Shown: positions 1 through 11,618 of the stretch, piece after piece
Layout: each line of letters begins with the position of its first letter
Numbering within the stretch: the stretch's first letter is position 1
Assembly (NCBI RefSeq): GCF_019175385.1
Contig: NC_083348.1
Location: 43,192,447 to 43,256,446, forward strand
Reading direction: 5' to 3'
DNA length: 64,000 nucleotides
Source: Lycium barbarum
Lineage: Eukaryota; Streptophyta; Magnoliopsida; Solanales; Solanaceae
The notes under the pieces: model-generated
Seen by the model: the letters and a program-made list of their open reading frames with translations, nothing else
Told to the model about the DNA's origin: nothing
The model's database searches: none
Position numbers and translations under genes: made by a program

Positions 1-2798
1 TGAAAGAGCTAAAAGCACAGCTAAAAGATTTACTTGAGAAGGGGTTTATAAGGCCCAGTTCATCGCCGTGGGGAGCGCCAGTCTTGTTCGTAAAGAAGAA
101 AGACGGATCTCTACGAATGTGTTTCGACTACAGGCAGCTGAATAAGGTGACAATAAAGAATAAATATCCTCTTCCCAGAATCGATGATTTGTTTGATCAA
201 TTACAGGGCACTAAGTGCTTTTCCAAGATAGATCTGAGATTCGGTTATCATCAGGTGAGAATTAGAAAAGCAGATATTCCTAAGACTGCCTTCAGGACAA
301 GATATGGTCACTACGAGTTCCGAGTGATGTCGTTTGGATTGATAAATGCCCTGGCGGTGTTCATGAATTTAATGAATAATGTGTTCAGGACATTTTTGGA
401 TCTCTTCGTGATAGTATTTATCGACGATATTCTGGTATATTCTCGCACAAAGTCAGAACATGTAGACCACCTAAGAATTGTTCTTGGCGTTCTCCGAGCC
501 CGAGAATTATTTGTGAAGTTCTCAAAGTGCGAGTTTTGGCTAAATTCTGTGGCATTTCTAGGCCATGTTATTTCAGATGATGGCATCTGCGTCGACACCC
601 AGAAAATTGAAGTTGTGAAGACTTGGCCAAGGCCTACGACGCCTACAGAAGTCCGTAGTTTTCTGGGTTTGGCAGGTTATTATCGAAGATTCGTAGAGGT
701 CTTTTCATCTATTTCAGCCCCATTAACGAAGCTAACCCAGAAGTCAGCGAAATTTCAGTGGAATGATGCTTGTAAGCGTAGTTTCCAAGAGCTAAAAGAT
801 AGATTGACCTCAGCTCCAGTGTTAACACTTCCAGAAGGGCCGGATGGTTATGTCGTGTATTGTGACGCTTCCGGTGTGGGACTAGGGTGTGTGCTGATGC
901 AGCATGGCAAGGTTATTGCATATGCTTCGAGACAGTTGCGGAAACATGAACAGAATTATCCGACTCATGATCTCGAATTGGCTGCGGTTATTCATGCCTT
1001 AAAGATGTGGAGGCATTATCTGTACGGTGTGCACGTCGATATCTATACAGATCACAAGAGTCTTCAACATATTTTTGAGTAGAAGGAGTTGAACCTACGG
1101 GAGAGGCGGTGGTTGGATTTGTTGAAGGATTATGACGTGAATATTTTATACCACCCCGGGAAAGCGAATGTGGTAGCAGACGCTCTTAGCCGTCGATCAA
1201 TGGGCAGTTTAAGTGAAGTCCCTTCAGAAAAGAAATAAATGGTTCGTGAGCTCTATCAACTAGCAAATCTTGGGGTACGTGTAATTGATTCGGATAAGGC
1301 AGGAATTAGTGTTAATGATCCTGCAGTCTCACCCTTGAATGCGGAGATAAAAGAACGCCAGTACGAAGATCCACAGATGTGTCATCACAGGGATGTATCC
1401 CGTGGGAAAGAGAAGTCTCCATTTGCAGTTTCCATAGATGGGGTTCTTAGATACCGAGACAGACTGTGTGTACCGGATGTGGCAAAATTACGCCAGTGAA
1501 TTTTAGAGGAAGCGCACTATTCTCGGTATTCTATCCATCCAGGTACGACCAAAATGTATCATGACCTTAAATTTCTATATTGGTGGGATGGCATGAAACG
1601 AGACATAGCAGATTTCGTGGCGCAATGTTCGAACTGCCAACAGGTGAAAGCAGAACATCAGAAGCCAGGAGGCTTATTGCAAGCAATGGAAATTCCTACC
1701 TGGAAATGGGAAGAGATTAATATGGATTTTATTGTGGGATTACCCCGTTCCCGAGGCAAATATGACTCTATATGAGTGATTATGGACAGGCTCACGAAAG
1801 CAGCTCATTTCCTCCCAGTCAGAACCACGTATTCGGTGGAAGATTATGCGAGGTTGTATTTGAAAGAAATTGTGCGACTTCATGGAATTCCTGTAGCCAT
1901 TATTACAGACAGAGGGGCCCAGTTTACAGCTAAGTTCTGGAAATCTTTTCAAGAAGGGTTAGGTACTCAAGTCAAATTCAGCACGACATTTCACCCACAG
2001 ACTGACGGGCAAGCCGAGCGTACCATTCAAACTTTAGAAGATATGTTACGAGCGTATGTACTAGACTTCGGCGGTAGTTGGGATGATCATTTGCCATTAA
2101 TTGAGTTTGCCTACAACAACAGCTACCATTCTGGTATTCAAATGGCCCCATATGAGGCTTTGTACGGAAGAAAATGTAAATCCCCAGTTGGATGGTTTGA
2201 AACCGGAGAAGTACAATTAATAGGCCCCGACTTGATCCAACAAGCAGTTGAAAAGGTTAAAGTGATTCGAGACTAACTGTTAACAGCTCAAAGTCGCCAA
2301 AAGTCTTATGCAGACAACCGCTGACGGGATTTAGAATTCCAGGTAAATGACTGGGTATTTCTGAAGGTATCGCCAATGAAAGGGGTGATGAGATTTGGAA
2401 AAAAGGGGAAGTTGAGTCCAAGATACATCGAACCTTATAAAATTGTCCGTAAGGTAGGACAGGTAGCATATGAATTAGACCTACCTTCGGAGCTTGAATC
2501 AGTCCATCCGGTGTTCCATGTTTCGATGCTCCGCAGGTGTATCGGGGATCCTACAAGAATAGTCCCGGTTAACGATGTGCAAGTGACAGAGAAGCTGACA
2601 TATGAAGAAGTACCTATTGCCATTTTAGATAGACAGGTGCGACGACTCCGAAATAAAGAAGTCGCTTCGGTCAAGGTTCGATGGCGAAACAACAACCGGG
2701 AAGAAATGACTTGGGAAGCGGAAGAAAAGATGAAAGCCAAATACCCGCATTTATTCCAACCCCCGGAAGGGATTCAAGACGAAACGTCAAAGATGTAA
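1..2798 (+). pseudogene. Element A pol: Ty3/gypsy Tekay-type RT-RNaseH-IN-chromodomain, broken by stops
   Basis: Only the 3' part of the polyprotein is in the window, entering in reverse transcriptase (RT). RT carries the catalytic FIDDILVYS motif near 421..447. RNase H follows (DASGVGLGC near 865, YTDHKSL near 1045). Integrase (IN) has a zinc-binding HHCC part around 1510..1660 and a DDE core with TDRGAQF near 1903 and the glutamate of GQAERTI near 2008. A C-terminal chromodomain-like part ([12 protein letters not shown], then [11 protein letters not shown]) near 2625..2745 is the mark of the Tekay/Del chromovirus clade. All of this lies in one reading frame with no frameshift, but six in-frame stops interrupt it at 1080, 1236, 1497, 1773, 2274 and 2322. 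Comparison with the other copies here suggests most arose by C to T or G to A changes, for example CAG to TAG at 1080 and TGG to TGA at 1773. It cannot make a functional polyprotein. Confidence 0.93.
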
Positions 2799-2965
2799 GG
2801 TATGTACACTTTAGTATTATGCTTTTAGTCGTGTGTGGCCATGGATGTGTTGATAGTGTGATATAGCCCTGTAAGGCCATGATATTGTGGGTTGCTATGA
2901 CAGGTTGGTAGAGTCAAATTACAAAGGAGACTATGGCAAAAACTTTTCTAGAACTCCCGAGTGTC

Positions 2966-3003
2966 GAACATTCGAGGACGAATGTTCCAAAAGGGGGGAA
3001 GAA
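2966..3003 (+). promoter_or_regulatory. Element A pre-PPT hairpin and polypurine tract
   Basis: Positions 2966..2974 (GAACATTCG) and 2979..2987 (CGAATGTTC) form a perfect 9-bp stem around the loop AGGA. The purine run AAAAGGGGGGAAGAA at 2989..3003 follows and directly abuts the LTR start TGTTACACC, so it is the plus-strand primer site for reverse transcription. The same arrangement recurs in elements B, C, D and E. Confidence 0.8.
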
Positions 3004-5381
3004 TGTTACACCTCGGAGATTTTTCCGTACTTGGGTGATGAGTAGAACAATGAAGGGCTTAAGTGTATGATGTTTTACTAAGTCGGGAATGGCTAATTAT
3101 GAATTTTTGGAAATAAGGAAGTGGCGGAGAATTTTCAGCTCAGTGGTCGTAAAGGGCACTATACGGCCCGTAAAGTGATTTACGGACCGTATAGTGCAAT
3201 CGTCCTCCAGCTGTCCAAAAATTTCAAGTTTTGTCAAAGTGTTGAAATGGCTAAAAACGACTTGGAGGACGGCCCGTAAACTGGTTTACGGACCGTAAAC
3301 CTCGGTCGTAAACTGCCATGTCCCTTAGCCAAACTTTCTGTTTTTGAAATGCTTAAAAACGATCGCGGAGGACGGACCGTAAACCACAATACGGGTCCGT
3401 AAACTGTGGTTTACGACCACTGTTCATCCCGACAATTTTTCATTAAAAGATCAGTTTTGTGATTATTAAAAGGAACTTAGGCTTCATTTCATTTCATTTT
3501 TCTTCCATATAACTCAAGAATGCTCTAGAACTCTCCAAATATTTCCTCCATAAGAATTCAAGAGAATCAAAGGGAACATCAAGATCAACACCACTAAATT
3601 CATGAAAACAAGTGTAAGAACACATCAAAGGATCATCTAAGTCAAGAAATCCTTAAAAAGGGTGGAACTAGGGTTTTAGCTAAGTGAAGTATTTCAACTC
3701 AAGGCCTGTTCAATCGTCATTTAAGGTATGTTTCATGACTATACCACGTGATTCAAGGTATTGGAAGGCTTAGATACTTAAAATGTAGGAGAACATAGGA
3801 ATGAGTCATTATTGAGTGAATAGTGACATAAACGAATGATAGTGGAATTGAATCATGAATATTGAAGTGTTGAGAGTACAAATACAATATAAATGATGTT
3901 TATAACATGAAACAAGTAGTAAATGCACGAAAGCACTAAGGTGAGCTATAGGGAGAAATATGGGAAAATTGGAGGAAAATGGTGGATTTTGCTAATAGTG
4001 CATAAATGATGATTTTGATTATGATATTGTGAATAGCATTGTGAATGTTCGGGGTAGATATAGAACATGGGAAAAGTAGTATAAACGAAGGAAGTACTGC
4101 CCAAATTTTTCTAGAACTAGCGATCCGTTCTTGTAGTTAATTAACTAATGAAGTACGAATTCTCTCATGAAGGTGACGACGTGGTAGCGAAGGAGAATAA
4201 GTGGACAACAACTTACCTAAACGGCAAGGTATGTGAGGCTAGTCCTTTATTTCCAATGGCATGAATCTTATAGTCCGAATTACCATCTTTCCATGAGCTT
4301 CTACATTCCAAAAAGTTAAATGCCTATATGAGATAAGTTATACGATATGATGATGCTAGGATGATGATGATGTTAGTCCTTGCCTACACTCACCTTATGT
4401 ACTAGTCCTTTCAAGGTGAGGCAGAATGTCCGTAATTGCTCCATAAAGTAATCGGGGGGTCACGACCTTACGTCACCCCGATAGAGTAAAGTTGTTCTCC
4501 AACCTTATGCATGTGCTATGATAAGATAAGTATTTCACAATGAGTACATTATTATGATTATTTTATGATAAGCATGGCATGAGCATTGCATACCGGGCCT
4601 AGTTGGCCGGGCAGACACCGCTTCGGCGGGCGGCGATACAGATACACCACGACCTTCGGGCGTGGGCAGACACCACTAGTGGGCGGCATGAGATGGTACC
4701 CCGGACGCGGGAGGCCTGGACGTGGGCTTATATTATTGATTATCACACTGTTCCGACATGGGCGGGCAGCTTGCATATGATGCATACATGTTACGATGAT
4801 AAGTATGAGTAAGACAGCATGCATTATTCCATTTACGATTATCGGTCAGATCCATATGCTTTATATTGATGCTCTCATTATATTATTGATGTCTTTCTTC
4901 ATTGTTCATGCCTCTCATACTCAGTACAATATTCGTACTGATGTCCCTTCTTTGGACGTTGTGTTCATGCCCACATGTAGACAGGGAGGCGAGCTTGATT
5001 CAGATACTTAGGAGCTGTCAGCTGTTGAGAGCACTCCATTGTTCGGAGGTGCTTATGATTTCTCTTTGGTATATATGTATATACATTTTGGGCACGACGG
5101 AGTCTTGTTCCGTCTATGTATTCATTATGACAGTAGAGGCTCGTAGATACGTAGTGTGGGTCAGGTGGTCTCAAAAGATGCTATTATTATGTATATATTA
5201 TTTTGATGGCCGAAAGGCATATATACATAAAGTACTTATGTTTTGATACAAATTATGTTTCCTATACTTTCATGCGTAAGACTAGCAAAAGATCATTAAA
5301 TGAGTAAAATGAGTAGTAGAGTGAGCGGTGCTCGGTATCTAGCTCCGGGTACCCGTCGCGGCCCCTAGTTGGGTCATGACA
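3004..5381 (+). repeat. Element A 3' LTR (Tekay-type, about 2.4 kb)
   Basis: It begins TGTTACACCTCGG directly after the polypurine tract and ends GGGTCATGACA, matching the start and end of the other Tekay LTRs here. In order it contains a palindrome array (3160..3420), a TATA-like TATTAAAAGG near 3464, a splice-donor-like AAG/GTATG at 3725, a GC-rich hairpin array (about 4585..4720), the 7-bp stem-loop at 4921..4941, and a GTCCTGTCCCGTC-like segment degraded to GTCTTGTTCCGTC near 5100. No target duplication can be checked because the 5' end is outside the window. The small ORFs inside are not credible genes. Confidence 0.88.
3160..3420. repeat. Palindrome array in element A LTR
   Basis: At least three clusters of the core TACGGNCCGTA occur, at 3160..3194, 3269..3300 and 3371..3420. 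Each pairs inverted arms such as TTTACGGACCGTAAA. The array ends roughly 45 bp upstream of a TATA-like sequence, so it sits in the expected U3 enhancer region. The function is unknown. Confidence 0.75.
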
Positions 5382-6129
5382 TCCAAATTGGTGATTCATA
5401 TCAGCAACAACACAACAACGACATCAACTACTATATGCAAGAAAACCATCCTAATATTACAACAAGTCCTAAAACAGCCCACCAATTATAACAACACAAT
5501 ACAAAATCTTAACCTCACTTAGTCTTCCAATTCCACAAGAACAGCCCATGAAACCAATATAAATTCTAGCAAGATTTAAGCTTTCCTTTCACTTTTAACA
5601 CATAATCCATAACATTAATAACAACAACAATAATCAAACCCAATCTAAGTGGAACCCAATTCTGCCCATTTGCACGCCAACATTAATCATACAATTTTCT
5701 TACTTCCAATTTCACTTAATACAAATTAATCTCTCCATTACAACATCATTAACTCCAATTTCATGACAAATGAAGAAATCTTACCTCAAATTGATTAGGA
5801 CAGATCCTACAATCACTTGCACCAATTACACCACTTCTTTTCCTCAACTCAATATTCTTATGTTGATGCCTCCTTGAATCCATTCATCCCACTAATGACT
5901 TAATTAATCTTAATTAATCACTAATCACCACTTAATAATCTAATCATGGTTAATTAATCCCTAATCTCCACTAATATTTCTACACTAATTGTAATTAATT
6001 AGTAGATCGTGCACTTATTAAAATCGGGGATTAAAAGTCCTTGTCTCATATCCCAAAAATAATCTTATCCTTGAATTTATGTCGATTAGCTCACAAATAA
6101 TCCAATGTATAAAAATACGGGGTATAAAA
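5382..6129 (-). repeat. LTR fragment J (same family as LTR I)
   Basis: Read on the minus strand from about 6129, the sequence starts TTATACCCCGTATTTTTATAC and continues with AT-rich sequence rich in TTAATTA. This matches the first roughly 700 bp of LTR I at 40286. The TG terminus is degraded and the 3' part is missing, so this is a truncated LTR remnant. It abuts the element A LTR on the left. No gene is visible. Confidence 0.65.
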
Positions 6130-6804
6130 AAAAGGAACAAATAAAGATGGGGACTTACCCTTCAAGATGCTTTCACCAAAGAATGGAATAAATTTTGCCT
6201 CTTTCTCTCTTGAAAACTGACTTTGGGGTCTTGAGGATAATGGTTAGGAGTTGAGGCATTAAAAAAGGGCTTTCTGCTCCCCGTTGGTCGCTGCCAGCGG
6301 CCAGTTGGAACAGCCCGAACAAAAACGGGCATAACTCCCTCATACGGAGCCAAACACGATGATTCTTTTTCTATAGCTTCGTAATTTCGATACAGATCTA
6401 ATGGTTCAAACCTCACTAAAAAAAGGTCGTTTGATCAATCTGGAGCTGTTTCTATCCACAGACCTATGGCAAAAACATCTAATACGAGCGCGACAAAAAT
6501 CCAAACCCATCTGAAACTCTTCGGAACCTCACCAAAACTTGTGGACAAGCTCGAAATCATCATATTAACATTTTGGAACTTCCAAAACATTGACACGGGG
6601 TCATCTTAACCCGACGTTGACCGTGGTCAACTCTAACTTGCTAACTTAACTAGCTTCTCCATCAATGACTCAATTTACACTCGAACCTTGCGGAAATCAA
6701 CCCAATGACTTCATTAAGTCATAGATCATACTAACGGGACTTGGGGAAAGGGTCAAAAAGGTTAAATGGCTCAAAACACTATAATAACTAAACGGGTCAT
6801 TACA
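6130..6804 (-). repeat. LTR fragment K (TGTAATGACCCG-type)
   Basis: On the minus strand it starts TGTAATGACCCGTTTAG at 6804, the kind of terminus used by several Solanaceae Ty3/gypsy LTRs. It runs down to the junction with fragment J. It interrupts the 3' LTR of element F at GCCTT (6805..6809). The second copy of a possible target duplication is not visible, so K is truncated. The short ORF at 6162..6416 has no recognisable content. Confidence 0.5.
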
Positions 6805-7190
6805 GCCTTAATACAATCTAAAAAAGGCCTTTTTAAGAAAACCCTAAAATGGATAAGGCGTCTGTACGGATACTCTGACACCCGTACTGTTGCCAGCGCA
6901 AATGGCAGAACGATCAGGTGACGCGTGGCCTGGCCTATAATAGATACTCCGAGCCTATGTTGAGTGTCTTCGCCTCAGGATCGGGCCTTCTGTGCTTATT
7001 AACATACCCTCGGTTTTTTATACTCAGTTGGAAAAACTCACAACCCCTCGGTCCTCCTTCCCTTCGATCGTAACTGAGCCTAACGACCTCATTCCTCTTC
7101 GATCTCGTATCGGACAATTGTAATATTTACTCCGGTTCTTACCGAATACAAATTTCTTCGATTTTTACCGTATACAGATAGTCCCCACAC
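6805..7190 (-). repeat. Element F 3' LTR remnant and polypurine tract
   Basis: From 7176 downwards the minus strand reads TGTATACGGTAAAAATCG and then parallels the 5' LTR at 31129..30436, including the GGCAGAACGATCAGGTGACG region. It stops at 6805, where LTR fragment K begins, so about half the LTR is missing. Positions 7177..7190 read on the minus strand GTGTGGGGACTATC, a plausible polypurine tract. Confidence 0.75.
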
Positions 7191-7374
7191 TTCTCAGATC
7201 AAAGTTTCATCGAAGTGACGGGAAGTGGAACGATTACCTCGGTGACTTCCTTAGTAAGCCTCTTCTTCGAAAATAGGCGGGAAATTAAATGTCCCTTCAT
7301 GTCACGTCTCTCTGACTTCGGACACATGTCGCCTTTTGGTTGGACGACTTCGGTAACCGCCTCAAAATTTTATT

Positions 7375-7383
7375 TATAAAAGG
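7375..7383 (+). promoter_or_regulatory. Putative TATA box of the element F antisense gene
   Basis: TATAAAAGG lies about 330 bp upstream of the likely start codon at 7714. It is followed by a long pyrimidine-rich leader (TTCACTTTTCACCTTTCTC and TTCAAATCTTCATATT-like repeats), typical of a plant 5' leader. Position and composition are the only evidence. Confidence 0.5.
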
Positions 7384-7713
7384 CGTTACAGTGATTTTAA
7401 TTTTTCACTTTTCACCTTTCTCTTCTCTTTTTTCACTCTTCACCTCTTGATTATCTCACTTATCTTGTTATGTTCTTGCTTCCTCTTGAATCTTTGTTTC
7501 GAAATTCTGAGTCTTCAAAAATTTCTTGAGAAAATTCATCCGAGGTCCCAAAATCTTCTCCAATTTCTGGAAACTTCTCTTCAAGTCTTCACAAGTTCAT
7601 CCTTTCCTTCTTCAAATCTTCATATCTTCATATTTTCAACCTTCAAATCTTTATACTTTCCTCTTCGAATCTTCAAATCTTCATATTTTCCTCTTTAAAT
7701 CCTCAAAACGGCA

Positions 7714-10438
7714 ATGAACATCGACCCTACTCCCGAAGATTCCTCTTCAGTTAGCTCTCCGAATACCGAGACTATCGCAAGCCCTGGAGGCAAATCACAA
7801 ACCAGCTCCTTCGAACCCTAGGCCAAAGACATAATCCCCTCAAAATATAACTTCAACCACGAGTTCGCCATCCAAATGGCTATTACGACGTGAGGCTTTA
7901 CCCATCATTGATCAGAGAGGCGCACCTTCCCAGAGTCTGAACTGAATGCGGTTGGGATAACCGCCCCATAGAGATTATTGCTCCTGGTGATGACGAAGCA
8001 ATCACTGACTTTAAGGAGGGGTTTTCATATATTTACACATACCCCTTCACTTTCAAGCTTAACCCTCTAATAGATCAGGTTATCCTAGAGATGTGTTGGA
8101 CATATGAAGTGTGCCTTGCTCAAATAGGCCCGAGCGTTTGAAGGATCGTAGCCTGCCTCCGTCTTTTGGCCGATAATGCCAAAGTTCCTGTACTATTTGA
8201 TCTGGCTATATTGCCCGAGGATCTTCCGTGGCGGAGTTATAAAGCTCTCCAAATGAGGGAGGAACCCTATTCTCTTCTGCATTAATAAGAACAGAGATCA
8301 GGGCTGGTACAAGCATTTTGTCCGAGTTAGGACCGCAGACATTATACTGGAGGAGTACATGCCTTTCCCCAAAAGGTGGAATGAAAAACGTATGTTTTAT
8401 AGGACTTATCTCCCTTTTACGTGCCTTTAAGCATTTCTTCTACTATTTCCGATGTTTCAGCTGACAGATGGTTTCCGAATGCAATCCCCGGATTTACTAG
8501 GTGGATCAAAAGTATTATCAGCCAACATCCGCACCAAGAGCGAACATGGAAAAATCTGTCCCGCGACCGGTGGGCAACACAAAATCATGGTATCTTTCTG
8601 TTCCCTTAGCTTCTTGTTATATTCTTTTGTTCAACCTTCTTCTGATTTAATTCTTTGATATTCAGGTTTGGGTAGACGCTCTTCGCCCCCACGGCCCGCA
8701 TCAGTGGACGAACCCGCCACACTGGGTTCAAATTTTGATATTTCAGGATCAGCACGGCTAATTGCCGAGGCTAAAAAGAAGAAGAAAAAACCCAAGTCGA
8801 GGGGTCAGAAAAGAAAAAAGAGCTCAAAGGATGCCGCAGGTACATCCGCAGCTCGAGGTTTGAGGGATCGGACCCTTCTGTTGCTGCTGCTATCGAGGCT
8901 GAGACAACTTCGGCGGAGGTCCCGAAGAGTGTTGTAGCTGATTTGCCGGGCTCTGCCACGGGTGGGGAAATTGACACCCCTTTCCCCCCGATAATCGAAT
9001 ATCTCCAAGCCCCGCTTCCCTTGAGGGACGTCGAGCTGACGAACATTACGAGCGACACTTCACTCGAGGCGGTGCCTTTGGCAAAAAGTGCCAGAAGGGC
9101 TAAAACTATTTCAACACCTCCTCCTGCTCCATCCTTAAAGTAGGAGAATTTTGATAACATGTTTGCCGATAATCCTCCTACAACGGCGGAAGCCTCGGGG
9201 TTAGGACACCTTCCTATTCCACAAGCATCGAGGAGGCCTACTCGGTCTATTGAGTCTGTTCGAGGTCTCGACTTGTAGATATTTTTCTGGCTCTAAGTGC
9301 AGAGCCGAGGAGGACCAGGTTGACCATGGTCACTGTACCCGAAGATTGTAGTTTTTTGTCTCACCCCGTGGGGGTGGCCAGTTATCTCTGACCTCTTGTG
9401 TTGGAGTCTGACAAAGAGAAGATGACAAGACTCTCGTGGCAGTGCCTTCTCAACCAGGGTATGTATGTTGGAAACCGGGTGAACATTTTTTCTCCCTCCT
9501 TCCAACAAGTTTCAATTTATTTGGTGTACCCCTCACTGTTTGCTGATCTTTAACCTTGTTTCCCCTTCTCTTTCTTTTCGCAGGCTGTTATGCTTGTGCA
9601 CAAGGGTTTTATTCGAGCTCAGCATGAGATAGATGACTTACGGGCCCAGTTGGATGCCTAGAGTCAAGAAACTGAGGAGTTTAAACTTCTCCTTCAACAA
9701 AAAGAAGATCAATTAAGCCAAATAGTCGGTCCTCCAACCCTCTGAGCCGAACTCGAAGAAGTTAATAAGGATAACCTTCAATTAAAAAATAAGCTCGATG
9801 ATTCGGTCCAAAAAAACAAAGTCCTAGAAGAGGACAATAATCAGCTCTACCGGGGGAACTCCGAGTACGTCTCAAAGCTCAGTGAATTAGAGGCCACTAT
9901 TACCCAATTGAGGCAGGGACTAGATTCGGTCAAAGGCGAGGCCGCAAACATAGAGGAGAAGTTTAGGCGGCTTGAGTCCAAAAGGGCCGCTGAGAAAGAA
10001 ACCTTGAAGGTTGCCCAAGAGAAGGTCGAGACTCGAGCCCGGGCCAATGAGAAACTCAAGAGTGAGCTCGACGCCGCTATTCGCGACAATGATGGACTTC
10101 AGGCAAAGCTAGCAGCTTCTAACAAGGTTCGGATTACTCTGAGTGATATGAGGTCTGAGTTGGAGGAAAAATTAAAAAAGGCTCAGTTCGACCTGAAGAA
10201 AGCCTATGAAGAAATTGAGGCTACCGAGGCTCGATCCACCCTTTTAGTAGAATATGAGAAGTGGAAGTCTCGAAAGTCTATGCTCGAGGCAGCTCAACGA
10301 GGCATTGCGGATATTCCTGCTCGGATTGCCGAGGCAAAGGCAATTGAGGATAAAGCCAAGAAAGCACTTGAAGATAGCTCCGAGGAAGACCCTGAAGGGT
10401 CCAGCTCTAATGACTCGGGCTTTTCTTCGGCAGATTAA
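7714..10438 (+). pseudogene. Element F antisense gene: intron-containing, coiled-coil C-terminus, decayed
   Basis: This gene lies on the plus strand inside F, opposite to gag-pol, between integrase and the 3' LTR. The likely start is ATG 7714 (MNIDPTPEDSSSVSS). Two GT-AG introns can be proposed: 8590..8665 and 9459..9583. The exon before the first intron has the basic FTRWIKSI/ERTWKNLSRDRW segment seen in such antisense ORFs; the next carries a lysine-rich run (KKKKKKPKSRGQKRKK). The last exon from 9584 is a long heptad-rich coiled coil of about 280 residues ending in an acidic, serine-rich tail (SSEEDPEGSSSNDSG). Stops at 9659 and 9743 and many in the first exon show decay, while the last 176 codons remain open. 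Tat elements are known to carry extra ORFs in this position and orientation. The function is unknown. Confidence 0.7.
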
Positions 10439-11618
10439 ATAGGCTCATAGGACCTTTGTATTTTGTTTTTTATCTTTGTAATTTTCACAGGCTTCGACCC
10501 TTCATGACATATAAAATTTGTATGGGCTTTTGTTTTGCCAGTATCTATTTCTATCGTTTCTGATACTTAGTCATGTGAGACTTCGAACAGATCTTTAAGT
10601 CGGATAGAATTTATGATATTGTTCCGTATTGATATTATTTCGTTAAAAACGGGTGAGGTTCGACCTTAAGCCCTTAACAATTTTTGTCTTACCAAATAAC
10701 CAGAAAAAATGAGCCAACTTAACTTTTGAGTTTTGGGCTTTACTTTAACCGGTTCCTTTTCAACCGATATCTTAATGAGGGCTTGTCCACGGGAGCCTTT
10801 TTATGCTTTGTGAATTCGGAAGTCTCCGAACCACTTCGGGCATTTGAGATGAAGTGTTTAATTACTCGACCCTCTTTCAACTGTTTGAATTCTTTTTAAT
10901 TTGAGTTCGGTTAATTATAACCTTAGTGCCTTCGTCTATTTTGTGACGGCGATCCCCAGTTGAGGGTAAGCCCATGAGCTTTTAATAAATAGTTAATCTC
11001 GGGTACATTCATAAAAGGGCACATTTGATGCGTACTTTTACCGAAGTATTTTTCTTTATATTTCACATAATTGTGTCGTACAAGAAACTAATGGCTTCAT
11101 CCAACCCTTTCTACCTTTTTGTCGTAGCAACACTATCTGGGCACGATTCATTCGATCGTTTGGCCCTTACAATGAATCCTAATGCAGAAGGCTCTACCAA
11201 TACAAAAAATAAATAGTGAATTCGATTTTGACTCCGCTTCTTTGCTTCTTTGAGCTTTCTTTAATCTTGTCATTCTGAGGGCATCATAGTCCCCTAGTAT
11301 TTGTGCGTGAAGCATGAGAAGAGAAACACTATATAAAAAAGCGATATTGTTGAATACCCAGTCCCCAGTGCTTAGCTGGTCTTCGAGTTCACGGCACTTA
11401 GCCCGGTTCTTAAATTCTAAAGTAACACATTGTACATTGTTGCCTTATTAAAAACCCAGCCGAAAAACCCACTTCGGGATAAAATCGAGCTAAGGAAAAA
11501 AGAGTGCAACACATGTGTTTTAGACCTAATTCTACTATCTTCGAATTCTGCTCCAGTTTGAACCTGCAAAGAAAAGGTGAGAACTATTGAAATTCACAAA
11601 CGGTTAGTAGCTCGTACC
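10439..11618. other. Element F region between the antisense gene and integrase, no gene seen
   Basis: AT-rich non-coding sequence between two convergent units. It probably holds the 3' ends of both the antisense gene and the pol transcript. The 63-codon ORF at 11025..11216 shows no family signature, and I see no other structured feature. Confidence 0.5.

Noticed and set aside
3160..3420. Regularly repeated palindromes suggestive of a CRISPR array
   Set aside because: Plant nuclear context, no regular spacer length, units overlap and vary, and they occur at the same place in several LTRs.
8771..9160. Minus-strand 129-codon ORF
   Set aside because: It is the antisense shadow of the lysine- and serine-rich exon of the element F plus-strand gene and has no family signature.
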